Shown: positions 39,152 to 49,889 of the stretch, in pieces | Position numbering within the stretch: position 1 is the first letter of the stretch | Layout of the letters: each line of letters begins with the position of its first letter | Assembly (NCBI RefSeq): GCF_022601675.1 | Contig: NZ_JAKVIL010000005.1 | Coordinates: forward strand, 186,001 to 250,000 | Direction: 5' to 3' | Origin: Ancylobacter gelatini | GTDB lineage: Bacteria; Pseudomonadota; Alphaproteobacteria; Rhizobiales; Xanthobacteraceae | Length of the DNA: 64,000 bases | Program-made: the position numbers and the translations under genes | The notes under the pieces: generated by a model | What the model was told of the DNA's origin: nothing | The model's database searches: none | The model's input: only the letters and a program-made list of their open reading frames with translations

Positions 39152-39772
39152 TCACACGCCCTCGGCGATGATCACCTCGCCCTCCGCCGCCGCCTTTCGA
39201 AACGCCAGCGCCGCCTGATATTCCGGCGAGCGGTAGCAGGCCAGCGCCGTCTCGTAATCGGCGAAGGCCAGCACGACATTGCGCGAGCGCGCCGTCCCGC
39301 TCACCGCCTCGTGCCGCCCGCCGCGCACCAGGAACCAGCCCTTGTATTTGGCGATCGCGATCGCGTCGGCGGCGATATAGGGCTTGTAGCCCTCAGTGTC
39401 GTGGACATCGAGGCGCATCACCCAATAGGCGGCGCCCGGCGCAGCGGGTGGCCCGTCGATCTGGCCGGCGGCCGGCTGGTCGCCCTCATAGCCCTCGATG
39501 ATCAGATGCTCGTCCTGTGAGGCGGCGATGCGGTGCTCATAGGCGACCTGATAGTCGGGCGAGCGGAAACAGGCCAATGCCGTGTCGTAGTCCGGGAACT
39601 CCACCACCACATTGCGCGCGCGAGAGGGACCTTCGAGAGCCTCGAAGGCGCCGCCGCGCACCAGAAACCGCCCGCCGAAGGCCTCGATGGCCGGTCCCGC
39701 CGCCGCGGCGTAGAGCTTGAAGCGCTCGGGATCGCGGACATCGATGCGGCTGATCCAGTAGCCCTTGGCCAT
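39152..39772 (-). CDS. Tandem DUF1330 protein
   Basis: This 206-residue protein is two DUF1330 domains in one chain, residues 1-95 and about 113-206. Each has the same order: YWISRIDVRDPERFKLY / YWVMRLDVHDTEGYKPY, FLVRGG(A/R), ARNVVVEFPDYDTALACFRS / SRNVVLAFADYETALACYRS, then (D/E)YQxAxxxR. DUF1330 proteins are normally single-domain homodimers with a ferredoxin-like fold, so this gene looks like a fused dimer. Activity is unknown. It is 29 bp downstream of pyrF. Confidence 0.88.
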   Translation of the reverse strand: MAKGYWISRIDVRDPERFKLYAAAAGPAIEAFGGRFLVRGGAFEALEGPSRARNVVVEFPDYDTALACFRSPDYQVAYEHRIAASQDEHLIIEGYEGDQPAAGQIDGPPAAPGAAYWVMRLDVHDTEGYKPYIAADAIAIAKYKGWFLVRGGRHEAVSGTARSRNVVLAFADYETALACYRSPEYQAALAFRKAAAEGEVIIAEGV

Positions 39773-39801
39773 GGCGGTGCTTCCCTTGTTGGATATGTGG
39801 C

Positions 39802-40530
39802 TCAGGCGCCGGCCACGGCCGCCGCGATTTCGGCCTGCACCGCACGCGCCGCCGCCGCCGGGTCCGGCGAGGCGACGATCGGGCGGCCGACCACCAGATG
39901 GTCCGCCCCGGCGCGGATCGCCGAGGCCGGGGTGGCGACGCGCTTCTGGTCGCCCACCGCCGCGCCGGCCGGCCGCACGCCGGGGGTCACAATGGCGCGG
40001 TGAGGCCCGAGAATGGAGCGCACCATCGGCGCGTCGGTCGGGGCGCAGACGATGCCGTCGATCCCGGCCTCGCGGGCCTGCGCCACCCGGCGCGCCACGG
40101 TGGCGGAAACGTCCTGCGCATAGCCGGCCTCTGCGAGGTCGGCATCGTCATAGGAGGTCAGCACCGTCACGGCGAGGATGCGCAGCGGGCTGGCGCCCTT
40201 GCCTTCCATCGCCGCGCGCATGGTCTGGGGATAGGCGTGGACGGTGAGGAAGCTCGCGCCCATCGCGGCGATCGAGGCGACGCCATGCGCCACCGTGTTG
40301 CCGATGTCGTGCAGCTTGAAGTCGATGAACACCTTCTTGCCGTCCGCGATCAGCTCGCGGGCAAAGCCCAGCCCGCCGGCATAGCCGAGCTCGTAGCCGA
40401 TCTTGTAGAAGGTCGCGGCATCGCCGATCCGGGCCACCACGCTCTCCGCCACCCCGACCGTGGGCAGGTCCAGCGCCACGATCAGGCGGTCGCGGGGGTC
40501 GGCGACGGTGTCGGTCCCGGAAGCGGTCAT
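39802..40530 (-). CDS. pyrF: Orotidine 5'-phosphate decarboxylase
   Basis: PyrF makes UMP from OMP, the last step of de novo pyrimidine synthesis. The 242-residue TIM-barrel enzyme begins [17 protein letters not shown] near residue 12 and carries the catalytic [17 protein letters not shown] (Asp-Lys-Asp network) near residue 70, then the phosphate loop [19 protein letters not shown] and [12 protein letters not shown]. Six genes on this strand, down to DUF1330, could be partly co-transcribed. Confidence 0.96.
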   Translation of the reverse strand: MTASGTDTVADPRDRLIVALDLPTVGVAESVVARIGDAATFYKIGYELGYAGGLGFARELIADGKKVFIDFKLHDIGNTVAHGVASIAAMGASFLTVHAYPQTMRAAMEGKGASPLRILAVTVLTSYDDADLAEAGYAQDVSATVARRVAQAREAGIDGIVCAPTDAPMVRSILGPHRAIVTPGVRPAGAAVGDQKRVATPASAIRAGADHLVVGRPIVASPDPAAAARAVQAEIAAAVAGA

Positions 40531-40565
40531 GAGAGGAGATCCAGCCGTCCGGGGCGCGAAAGGGA

Positions 40566-41150
40566 TCAGGCGCGCAGCCCGGCCCTGAGCGCCGACTGGT
40601 CGATAAGCGCTGCGAGCACGGCGCGCAACTGCCTTTGCGAGCGTTCCTCCTTCAGGCCGCCCTGCTCGTCGAAGGCCTGCGCCGCGCCGGGCACCATGGC
40701 CTGTTCGGCCAGCACCAGGCAGCCGAGGCCGAGCGCCAGCGTCTGGCGCAGCATCATCGCGGCGCGATAGCCGCCCAGCGCGCCGGGCGAGGAGGAGCCG
40801 ATGGCATAGACCGGCCCCTTGAAGGCGTCGCCCTCGCTGGATTTCACCCGGCTCACCCAGTCCAGCGCGTTCTTCAGGAGCGGCGGCAGGCCGGCATTAT
40901 ATTCCGGTGTGACGATGAACACGCCGTCCGCCGAGGCGAGCTGGTCGCGAAGCTGGCGGGCCGGGGCGGGCACGCCCTCGGCTGCCTCCAGATCCCCGTC
41001 ATAGATCGGCAGGGGATAGTCGGCGAGCGAGAGCAGCACCGGCTCGGCATTCATCAGCGCCATGTCCCGCGCCGCCAGCGCGGCGAGGCTCGCCGAATAG
41101 GACCCGGTACGGATCGAGCCGGCAAAGGTGACGATCTTCGGCGCGCGCAT
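40566..41150 (-). CDS. NADPH-dependent FMN reductase family oxidoreductase
   Basis: This 194-residue flavodoxin-like protein has the FMN phosphate loop [12 protein letters not shown] near residue 11, [21 protein letters not shown] near residue 80 (the conserved PEYNxxxPxxLKNxxDW motif) and [15 protein letters not shown]. Such enzymes reduce quinones, azo compounds or chromate with NAD(P)H. Interestingly, a chromate transporter is in the same window, though 32 kb away. It lies 35 bp upstream of pyrF. Confidence 0.9.
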   Translation of the reverse strand: MRAPKIVTFAGSIRTGSYSASLAALAARDMALMNAEPVLLSLADYPLPIYDGDLEAAEGVPAPARQLRDQLASADGVFIVTPEYNAGLPPLLKNALDWVSRVKSSEGDAFKGPVYAIGSSSPGALGGYRAAMMLRQTLALGLGCLVLAEQAMVPGAAQAFDEQGGLKEERSQRQLRAVLAALIDQSALRAGLRA

Positions 41151-41191
41151 GCTGGTCTCCGCTTTCCCCGAGGGGGCCGGCTGGTGGGGGG

Positions 41192-41827
41192 TCAGGCGGC
41201 GGGAAGGCTCGCCTGTTCCGCCGACTCCAGCGCCGAACGATAGACCCAGACCCGGGCAGGCGGAAGATTGCGCCAGACGCGCGGGCTGACATGGGCGTGG
41301 ATCGGCCGGTCTTCCAGCGGCAGCGGCGACACCACGGCATAGGTGAACTGGATGAACGGCGCGCCGGGACGGGACATCTCGAACGCCTGCTGCACCAGGG
41401 CGTGGCGCTCCGGCGCGGGCCGCGTGAACAGCGGCAGGCTGGAGACCACCGCGACCGCCGGGGCCGACAGCGTGTCGTTCAGCGTGGCGCGCATGTCATA
41501 GGCATCGCCCCGAATCACGGTGGCGCCGGGAAAGCGCGTCTTGAGCAGCCGGCAGAATTCCGGGTTGTATTCGATCAGCACCAGCCGCTCCGGGGCGACG
41601 CCGCGGGCCACCAGCGCACTCGTCACCGGCCCGGTGCCCGGTCCCAGCTCGATCACCGGCCCGTCCTCATGGGGATCGACGAAATTGGCCATGGTCCGCG
41701 CCAGCGCACGCCCCGACGGCGAGACCGCCCCGGTCCGCAGGGGGTTCTGGAACCAGGATTGCAGAAAGCGGACCTCATCGGGCCGGGTTTTCGGCCTCGA
41801 GCCACGGGTATCAGCGCGGTGCAGCAT
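41192..41827 (-). CDS. PmtA-like phospholipid N-methyltransferase / class I SAM methyltransferase
   Basis: This 211-residue methyltransferase has the SAM motif VIELGPGTGPVTSALVARG near residue 58, preceded by FQNPLRTGAVSPSGRALARTM, which is the usual opening of the PmtA-type phosphatidylethanolamine N-methyltransferases of Rhizobiales and Rhodobacter. LVLIEYNPEFCRLLKTRFPG and VVSSLPLFTRP follow. It probably methylates PE toward phosphatidylcholine at the membrane surface, but a relative acting on rRNA-like substrates cannot be excluded. It lies between dnaJ and the flavin reductase on the same strand. Confidence 0.82.
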   Translation of the reverse strand: MLHRADTRGSRPKTRPDEVRFLQSWFQNPLRTGAVSPSGRALARTMANFVDPHEDGPVIELGPGTGPVTSALVARGVAPERLVLIEYNPEFCRLLKTRFPGATVIRGDAYDMRATLNDTLSAPAVAVVSSLPLFTRPAPERHALVQQAFEMSRPGAPFIQFTYAVVSPLPLEDRPIHAHVSPRVWRNLPPARVWVYRSALESAEQASLPAA

Positions 41828-41958
41828 GCCACTAGGATTCCAGCAGACCCACCCGGAAGCGGGACGCGATGCGACGGAAAGACAACGAAACGAACGTCAA
41901 CACTAGAAAGCTAATCGGCTCTTGTTAAGGCCCGGTGATGACGCAGGCATTACGTGCA

Positions 41959-41978
41959 CCGTTTCCGGCGTGAAACGG
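41959..41978 (-). terminator. Hairpin after dnaJ
   Basis: CCGTTTC and GAAACGG form a perfect 7-bp stem with a 6-base loop, 4 bp after the dnaJ stop. No T run follows, so it is weak evidence for termination or mRNA end protection. Confidence 0.4.
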
Positions 41979-41982
41979 AATC

Positions 41983-43119
41983 TTATTCGGCATCCCCGGC
42001 AAAGAAATCCTTTACCTTCGCAAAGAATCCGCTGGATTCGGGGTGCGTCTCCTTCGAGCACTCACCGTCGAACTCCGCCAGCAGTTCGCGCTGGCGGCGG
42101 GTGAGATTCTGCGGAGTCTCCACCATCACCTGCACATACATGTCGCCGCGATTGCGGGTGCGCAGCACCGGCATGCCCTTGGCCGTGAGGCGGAAGCGCT
42201 TGTCGGACTGCGTGCCCTCGGGGACCTTCACCTTGGTGGTGCCGCCATCGATGGTGGGCACCTCGAAGGCGCCGCCGAGCGCCGCCGTCACCATGGAGAT
42301 CGGCACGCGGCAGAACAGGTCCGCGCCGTCACGCCGGAAGAATTCGTGCGGGGCGATCGACAGGAAGATGTAGAGGTCGCCCGAGGGGCCGCCCCGCGTG
42401 CCGGCCTCGCCTTCATTGGACAGGCGGATGCGGGTGCCGTCCTCGACGCCGGGCGGGATCGCGACCTCGAGCGTGCGCTCGCGGGTCTGGTGGCCGGTGC
42501 CGGCGCAGGAGGGGCACGGATCCTCGATCACCTGGCCGCGCCCCTGGCAGGACGGGCAGGTGCGCTCCAGCGTGAAGAAGCCCTGCGCCTGCCGGATGCG
42601 CCCGCTCCCTGAGCAGGTGCGGCAGGTGGTGGGCTGGGTGCCGGCCTTGGCGCCCGAGCCCGAACAGGTCTCGCAGACGATGGAGGTGGGCAAGTGGATG
42701 GTGGCATCCTTGCCGGCGAACGCGTCCTCCAGCGTGATTTCCATATTGTAGCGCAGGTCCGCCCCGCGCTCGCGCCCGCCGCGCTGCGGGCCGCGACGCC
42801 CGCCGCTCATGCCGAACAGGTCGTCGAAGATGTCGGAGAAGGTCGAGGCGAAATCAGCGCCGAAACCGGGGCCGCCGCCACCGCCCATGCCGTTCTCGAA
42901 GGCCGCATGGCCGAAACGGTCATAGGCCGCGCGCTTCTGCGGGTCCTTCAGCACCTCATAGGCTTCGCTGATCTGCTTGAAGCGGGCCTCCGCCTCGGCA
43001 TTGCCGGGGTTCTTGTCCGGGTGCCACTTCATGGCGAGCTTGCGGTAGGAGCTCTTCAGCTCGCCGTCATTGCAGGTCCGGGTGACTTCCAGGAGCTCGT
43101 AATAGTCGATCTTGGCCAT
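41983..43119 (-). CDS. dnaJ: Chaperone protein DnaJ
   Basis: DnaJ delivers unfolded substrates to DnaK and stimulates its ATPase. The 378-residue protein has the J domain (1-70, HPD in [10 protein letters not shown]), a Gly/Phe-rich linker ([15 protein letters not shown]), and the zinc domain with four CxxCxGxG motifs ([32 protein letters not shown]), then the C-terminal substrate domains. It follows dnaK on the same strand but is separated by a strong terminator, so its level should be lower than that of dnaK. Confidence 0.97.
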   Translation of the reverse strand: MAKIDYYELLEVTRTCNDGELKSSYRKLAMKWHPDKNPGNAEAEARFKQISEAYEVLKDPQKRAAYDRFGHAAFENGMGGGGGPGFGADFASTFSDIFDDLFGMSGGRRGPQRGGRERGADLRYNMEITLEDAFAGKDATIHLPTSIVCETCSGSGAKAGTQPTTCRTCSGSGRIRQAQGFFTLERTCPSCQGRGQVIEDPCPSCAGTGHQTRERTLEVAIPPGVEDGTRIRLSNEGEAGTRGGPSGDLYIFLSIAPHEFFRRDGADLFCRVPISMVTAALGGAFEVPTIDGGTTKVKVPEGTQSDKRFRLTAKGMPVLRTRNRGDMYVQVMVETPQNLTRRQRELLAEFDGECSKETHPESSGFFAKVKDFFAGDAE

Positions 43120-43271
43120 GAGTTCAGGTCAGCTCGGTCGGTTAAGCCGCGGCACTGCCGGTCCGGCGGGTGGCGTTCCTCACGGAAGGCCGTGCGGGCC
43201 GAAGCAGCCGGACCATGCAGGAATCCTGCCGCGCGCGTCGTCATCGGGCGCGCGCCGATCGGTCCTGCCGC

Positions 43272-43307
43272 AAAAAACACCGCCCCCGGCTTGTGGTCCG
43301 GGGGCGG
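43272..43307 (-). terminator. Rho-independent terminator between dnaK and dnaJ
   Basis: On the minus strand a perfect 10-bp stem (CCGCCCCCGG with CCGGGGGCGG, 8-base loop) is followed by TG and then six Ts. It lies about 17-50 bp after the dnaK stop and should reduce read-through into dnaJ. Confidence 0.9.
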
Positions 43308-43323
43308 GGCGAATCGTGGGCGA

Positions 43324-45219
<1,896 letters not shown>

Positions 45220-45355
45220 ATGGTTTCTCCTTCCGGCAGGCCGGCCGGGCCTTCGTGAAGCACCCGGAGAAGAACGGCGGGTAGAACCCGCGCCGCCCTC
45301 CGGGACCGGCCCCCAAACAATTCGGGTACGGTGCGTCGAGCACCGTTCGTCGCCG

Positions 45356-45384
45356 ATATAGGGGTGGCCATCAGCGCCCGCAAG
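45356..45384 (-). promoter_or_regulatory. RpoH (sigma-32) type promoter of dnaK
   Basis: On the minus strand, CTTG (45384-45381), a 17-bp spacer and CCCTATAT (45363-45356) match the alphaproteobacterial heat-shock consensus CTTG-N17-CYTATNT. Transcription would start near 45348, giving a leader of about 130 nt before the dnaK ATG. This predicts heat induction of dnaK. Confidence 0.85.
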
Positions 45385-45492
45385 ACACTCCCTGCGCCGA
45401 CACGCCACTCCTTGCGTTTAAAAGCGGCAGGCGGCGCTCAAGGGGCATGCCGTGCGAGGGCGCCACGCGCGCCTTGCGCTCAGCAGCGCCCC

Positions 45493-46419
45493 TCACGCCA
45501 CCGGCGAGGACAGCGCGCGGAACCGTCCCGCCAGCGCCTTCAGCGCCGCCACCTGCTCGGGCAGTTCGCGCCAGTGGCGGGGATCGAGCTCCATGATCGC
45601 AACCGTGCCCGGCGCGACCGGAACCGCATTCACCACCGCCTCCCAGTCGATGCTGCCCCAGCCGATCGGCAGGTGCAGGTCGCCCTCGCCCAGCGCCACC
45701 GCCTCGGCGGGGTGATAGGTCCACAGCTCGGAGGGGCGGCCGAAGGAATCGTGCAGGTGCAGATGGGCGATATGGGGTGCCAGCGCCGCGATCTCCGGCA
45801 AAGGATCGATACGCTGCTCGGCGCAGCGGATGAAGGCGTGGCTGACGTCGAGTGTCGCCTTGACGGCCTTGTGGTCGATCGCCGCCAGTTCCCCGGCCAG
45901 CTTGGAGGGCGTGGCGGTCTCGCGGGCGCCACCGAAGCGGAACACGTTCTCCACGCACAGCGTCACGCCGAGCGCGGCGGCCTTGTCGCCGGCCCGCAGC
46001 AGGGCGCCGCGCTGGCGCTCATAGGCGAGTTCCAGATCGTCGGCCGCGTCGCGCACCACGCCGGTATGCATCACCAGATGCTGCGCGCCGATGGCGGCGG
46101 TGATCTCGATACTGGCTTCCAGCACCGCCTCATGGCGGGCGAGGCGCTCGGGAATGTCCATCAGGTTGACCGCGAGCGGGCCATGCACCGTGTAGCCGAG
46201 CCGGCGGCCGGCAAGTGCGCGCTTGAGGTCATCGAGACGGTTGCCCAGCAGGCGGCCACCCACGATGAGATGCCACGCATAGACCGGCAGCTCCACGACA
46301 TCGACGCCCAGCGCCTCCGCTTCGTCGAGGCCGGCACCGAGATCGTCGAATTCGGGGCTTCCTTCCTGCAGGGCGTAACCGGAGGCGCGAATGGGGGAGA
46401 ACGGGACATGCATCTGCAT
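45493..46419 (-). CDS. Sugar phosphate isomerase/epimerase family (TIM barrel) protein
   Basis: This 308-residue protein has the AP-endonuclease-2-like TIM barrel seen in xylose-isomerase-type sugar epimerases. Metal-ligand regions are visible: LVMHTGVV, LCVENVFRF (Glu), ATLDVSHAF (Asp-x-x-His), HLHLHDSFG (His-x-His-Asp) and IMELDPR (Glu). The substrate is unknown; IolE/IolI-type and hydroxypyruvate-isomerase-type enzymes share these. A second in-frame ATG lies two codons on. It is upstream of the dnaK promoter on the same strand and does not look co-regulated with it. Confidence 0.85.
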   Translation of the reverse strand: MQMHVPFSPIRASGYALQEGSPEFDDLGAGLDEAEALGVDVVELPVYAWHLIVGGRLLGNRLDDLKRALAGRRLGYTVHGPLAVNLMDIPERLARHEAVLEASIEITAAIGAQHLVMHTGVVRDAADDLELAYERQRGALLRAGDKAAALGVTLCVENVFRFGGARETATPSKLAGELAAIDHKAVKATLDVSHAFIRCAEQRIDPLPEIAALAPHIAHLHLHDSFGRPSELWTYHPAEAVALGEGDLHLPIGWGSIDWEAVVNAVPVAPGTVAIMELDPRHWRELPEQVAALKALAGRFRALSSPVA

Positions 46420-46580
46420 CGATCGGCTTTTCCTGTCGTTTCAAGGGCGTGCCATGAAATGGCCGCGGGGAAGCCATGGCCGGCGCCCCGCGTCGCCATG
46501 TCTGCGCCGTCACTATGGCACACGGATTACGCCCGTACCGAATCCGTCGGCGCGAGCGGGCGGGTAGCTGCCCCGCCGCT

Positions 46581-46964
46581 TCACATGCGCGGCGTCATCC
46601 ACGCCATATAGGCGCCCGTGGCATCCTGCACCACCGCGATGCGGCCGACGCCCGGCACGTCGAACGGCGCCTTGGCCACAGCGCCGCCGGCCTCCACCGC
46701 CGCCGCGACCTGCGCATCGACATCATCCACCGCGAAATAAGTGAGCCAGTGCGCGGGAATATCGCGGAACTCCGGCGCGGTCAGCGGGAAGATGCCGCCG
46801 AGATCCTTGTCGCCGTGGCGGATGATCCAGTACTCGCCATCCGCCATCGGAAAGGCCGAGAAGCTCCAGCCGAACATCGTCGCATAGAAGGCGCGGGCGG
46901 CTTCGGGGTCGGGCGTGTTCAGCTCGTTCCAGATTATAGTACCGTGCAGAGGTCCGTCCGCCAT
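46581..46964 (-). CDS. VOC family protein (glyoxalase-like)
   Basis: This 127-residue protein is a vicinal oxygen chelate fold member made of two beta-alpha-beta-beta-beta modules. TIIWNELNTPDPEAARAFYA near residue 9 starts the first, and HWLTYFAVDDVDAQVAAAVEAGG starts the second, followed by VPGVGRIAVVQDATGAYMA. These proteins bind a metal or a small ligand; activity cannot be assigned. It is divergent from a GST gene. Confidence 0.88.
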   Translation of the reverse strand: MADGPLHGTIIWNELNTPDPEAARAFYATMFGWSFSAFPMADGEYWIIRHGDKDLGGIFPLTAPEFRDIPAHWLTYFAVDDVDAQVAAAVEAGGAVAKAPFDVPGVGRIAVVQDATGAYMAWMTPRM

Positions 46965-47022
46965 GATTTTCTCCCGCGGCTGCTCTCTCCGAAAGGCCGG
47001 AATCTATCCGCCCTTCTTAACA

Positions 47023-47044
47023 GTTCAGATACGATATCTTGAAC
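47023..47044. promoter_or_regulatory. Imperfect dyad between VOC and GST genes
   Basis: GTTCA-GATA, CGA, TATC-TTGAAC forms an inverted repeat with a single-base indel in the AT-rich part of the 211-bp divergent spacer. It could be an operator shared by both genes. No regulator gene is adjacent. Confidence 0.3.
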
Positions 47045-47175
47045 ATTCCGGCACCGGGGTGGCGAAGATGCGGCGGTCCCGCCTTGTTGGTGCCGCGATC
47101 ACTTGCGAAGTGGCATGATCCCTTCTAGACCAAACGAAGGTGCGCGCCGCAGCGGCCACGTGAATTTCCCGGAAA

Positions 47176-47865
47176 ATGAAGCTTCATCATCACCCTTTCT
47201 GCGCACATTCGCGTCTTGTCAGGCTCGCTTTCGGCGAGATGGGAATCGAGCCCGAGCTCATCGAGGAGCGCGTCTGGGAGCGCCGGCCGGAATTCCTGAT
47301 GCTCGACCCCGCGGGCGAGACCCCGGTGCTGGTCGAGGATGACGGCTTCGTCGTGCCGGGTGCGGCGGTGATCACGGAATATCTCGACGAGACGCGCGGC
47401 CACGCGCTGAACGGGCGCCGGCTCCTGCCCACCGAACCGTTCGAGCGCGTCGAGGTGCGCCGGCTCTCGGCGTGGTTCAACGAGAAATTCTTCACCGAGG
47501 TGTCCGAGCCTCTGGTGCGCGAGAAGGTCTACAAGCGCTACATGCCGCGTGAACTCGGCGGCGGACCGCCGGACATGGCGGTGATCCGCGCCGCGCGCTC
47601 GAACATCCGCTACCATCTCCAGTATATAGGCTGGCTGCTCAAGACGCGGAACTGGCTCGCCGGCGAGCGGCTGAGCTATGCTGACCTTGCCGCCGCCGCG
47701 CATATTTCCAGCGTCGACTATCTCGGCGACGTGCCGTGGGAAGAGGATGAGGGAGCGAAGATCTGGTACGCCCGCATCAAGTCGCGCCCGGCCTTCCGTC
47801 CGCTGCTCGCCCTCACCATGGCGGGGATGCCGCCGGCGGCCTGCTACGCGGATCTCGACTTCTAG
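47176..47865 (+). CDS. Glutathione S-transferase family protein
   Basis: This 229-residue protein has an N-terminal thioredoxin-like domain with HHHPFCAHSRLVRLAFGEMG (the CxxS-like active-site region, here FCAHS), ETPVLVEDDGFVVPGAAVITEYLDE (the cis-Pro and Glu-Ser-like glutathione loop), and an all-helical C-terminal domain with LSYADLAAAAHISSVDYLGD. It probably conjugates or reduces electrophiles with glutathione. queG follows directly, probably in the same transcript. Confidence 0.9.
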   Translation: MKLHHHPFCAHSRLVRLAFGEMGIEPELIEERVWERRPEFLMLDPAGETPVLVEDDGFVVPGAAVITEYLDETRGHALNGRRLLPTEPFERVEVRRLSAWFNEKFFTEVSEPLVREKVYKRYMPRELGGGPPDMAVIRAARSNIRYHLQYIGWLLKTRNWLAGERLSYADLAAAAHISSVDYLGDVPWEEDEGAKIWYARIKSRPAFRPLLALTMAGMPPAACYADLDF

Positions 47866-47924
47866 AACCCGCGAGCGCGCGCGAGCTGCTGTTCGCCCTC
47901 GCCCGTGAGGAAGGTTTCGACGCC

Positions 47925-49007
47925 ATGGGCATCGCCGCCCCCGGCGCGATCCCCCATGCCGCCCCGCGCCTTCATCAATGGATCGCCGAGGGCGCGCATG
48001 GCGACATGGAATGGATGCCGCAGACCGCCGATCGGCGCGCCGCTCCTGGCAGTCTCTGGCCGGAGGTCGGCGCCGTTCTCATGCTCGGGCTCAATTACGG
48101 CCCCGACAGCGACCCGCGCCTGTCGCTGGCGCAGCGCGAGGCCGGCACGATTTCGGTCTATGCCCGCGGCGATGATTATCATGAGCTGATCAAGGGCAAG
48201 CTCAAGCGCATCGCCTCGCGCTTCGTGCCGCGCGCGGGCGGCGAGGTGAAGGTGTTCGTCGACACCGCGCCGCTGATGGAGAAGCCGCTGGCCGAGGCCG
48301 CCGGGCTGGGCTGGCAGGGCAAGCACACCAATCTGGTGTCGCGCGAGAAGGGCTCCTGGCTGCTGTTAGGCGCCATCGCCACCTCGCTCGCTTTGCCGCC
48401 GGATGAGCCCGAGCGCGACCATTGCGGCTCCTGCCGCGCCTGCCTTGATGCCTGCCCGACCGGCGCCTTTCCCGCGCCGTACCGCATCGATGCGCGCCGC
48501 TGCGTCTCCTATCTCACCATCGAGCACAAGGGGCCGATCCCGCGCGAACTGCGACCGCTGATGGGCAACCGCATCTATGGCTGCGACGACTGCCTCGCCG
48601 CCTGCCCGTGGAACAAGTTCGCCGTGCTGGGCCGCGAGGCACGCCTTGCCGCCCGCGACGAGAACCGCGCGCCCGCGCTCGCCGACCTCGCCGGGCTCGA
48701 CGAGGCGGCGTTCCGCGCCCGCTTCACCAAGAGCCCGGTCAAGCGCACCGGGCGCACCCGCTTCCTGCGCAATGTGCTGGTGGCAATAGGAAACTCCGGG
48801 GAGCCCGCTCTCGCCGCCGAGGCGCGACGCCTCCTCGACGACGACCAGCCGCTGATTCGCGGCGCCGCGATCTGGGCGCTCTCGCGGCTGCTGCCCCGGC
48901 CGGCTTTCGCGGCTCTGCGCGCCCGTCACCGCCCCGGCGAAGCCGATGCGCAGGTGCGCGAGGAATGGGACGCCGAGCCCCCCATAACCGACGGACCTTA
49001 CGCATGA
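47925..49007 (+). CDS. queG: Epoxyqueuosine reductase
   Basis: QueG performs the last step of queuosine synthesis, a cobalamin- and iron-sulfur-dependent reduction of epoxyqueuosine in tRNA. From the ATG at 47925 it is 360 residues. Both ferredoxin-type clusters are present: CGSCRACLDACPTGA and CDDCLAACPWN, with AGLGWQGKHTNLV and a C-terminal HEAT-like part (VLVAIGNSGEPALAAEARRL). The in-frame sequence ahead of the ATG (SARELLFALAREEGFDAMG) looks like the genuine family N-terminus, but it contains no ATG, GTG or TTG downstream of the GST stop, so the real start may be a CTG or lie in the GST end. The next gene overlaps its stop by 4 bp (ATGA). Confidence 0.93.
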   Translation: MGIAAPGAIPHAAPRLHQWIAEGAHGDMEWMPQTADRRAAPGSLWPEVGAVLMLGLNYGPDSDPRLSLAQREAGTISVYARGDDYHELIKGKLKRIASRFVPRAGGEVKVFVDTAPLMEKPLAEAAGLGWQGKHTNLVSREKGSWLLLGAIATSLALPPDEPERDHCGSCRACLDACPTGAFPAPYRIDARRCVSYLTIEHKGPIPRELRPLMGNRIYGCDDCLAACPWNKFAVLGREARLAARDENRAPALADLAGLDEAAFRARFTKSPVKRTGRTRFLRNVLVAIGNSGEPALAAEARRLLDDDQPLIRGAAIWALSRLLPRPAFAALRARHRPGEADAQVREEWDAEPPITDGPYA

Positions 49008-49882
49008 CTGCCCTGCTCAGCCTCGGCCATGGCTATTGCGCCAGCCACTTCGTCGCCTTGCATGGCGAGCTGTTCACCCGGCGCACCGGCACGCATCGCG
49101 GCGAGCCGGGCGAGCGGGACGGCACCCGGCTTCTCACCTTCGCCGGCACCGCATCGCCGGAGCAGCTGGACGCCGCCACGCGGGCCGACATCGTGCTCGC
49201 CAGCGCCGCTCCGGGCGAGACCGGGGACCCGTTCCTGCCCGAGATCGGCGCAACGCTCGCGGCCTCCTCCCGCAAGGGCGCGCTGATCTATCTCTCCACC
49301 ATCGGCGTCTATGGCGACACCGGAGGCGACTGGATCGACGAGAGCACGCAGCCCGCCGCCGCCAGTGCCCGCGCGCGCCGTCGCGTGGCGGCGGAAGCGG
49401 CCTGGCAGGCCGTCGGGGCGAAGGCCGGGCGGCCGGTGTTCATCCTGCGGCTCGGCGGCATTTACGGACCGGGACGCAACGCGCTGGTCGACGTCGCCGC
49501 CGGCACCGCCCGCTGCATCGAGCGCGAGGGGCAGGTGTTCAACCGCATCCATGTCGACGACATCGCCGACGCCATACGCGCGGCGTGCCTTTCCGCCAAG
49601 GGCGGCATCGTCAATGTCGTGGATGACGAGCCCTCGCCCTCCTGCGCGCCGGTGCGCTTCGCCGCCGGCCTGCTCGGCCAGCCCGCGCCGGAGCCGGAGC
49701 CGTTCGCGCTGGCGGCGCAGAGCATGTCGGCCATGGCGCTGTCGTTCTGGGCGGAAAACCGACGGGTGAGGAATGACGCGCTGCATCGCCTGACCGGCGG
49801 GCCCCTGCGCTATCCCAGCTATCGCGACGGGCTCGCCGCGCTTCATGCCGCCGCCGGCGGGGCGGCGGGCGGGACGGGCTGA
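49004..49882 (+). CDS. NAD(P)-dependent epimerase/reductase, extended SDR type
   Basis: This 292-residue protein has a divergent nucleotide loop near the start (SLGHGYCASHF, GxGYxxxxF), the catalytic region YLSTIGVYGD and FILRLGGIYGPGRN near residue 147, and NRIHVDDIADAI. The order matches NAD-dependent epimerase-like enzymes related to short YeeZ/YhfK types. Its ATG overlaps the queG stop (ATGA), so translation is coupled. Substrate unknown. Confidence 0.83.
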   Translation: MTALLSLGHGYCASHFVALHGELFTRRTGTHRGEPGERDGTRLLTFAGTASPEQLDAATRADIVLASAAPGETGDPFLPEIGATLAASSRKGALIYLSTIGVYGDTGGDWIDESTQPAAASARARRRVAAEAAWQAVGAKAGRPVFILRLGGIYGPGRNALVDVAAGTARCIEREGQVFNRIHVDDIADAIRAACLSAKGGIVNVVDDEPSPSCAPVRFAAGLLGQPAPEPEPFALAAQSMSAMALSFWAENRRVRNDALHRLTGGPLRYPSYRDGLAALHAAAGGAAGGTG

Positions 49883-49889
49883 CGCGGCC

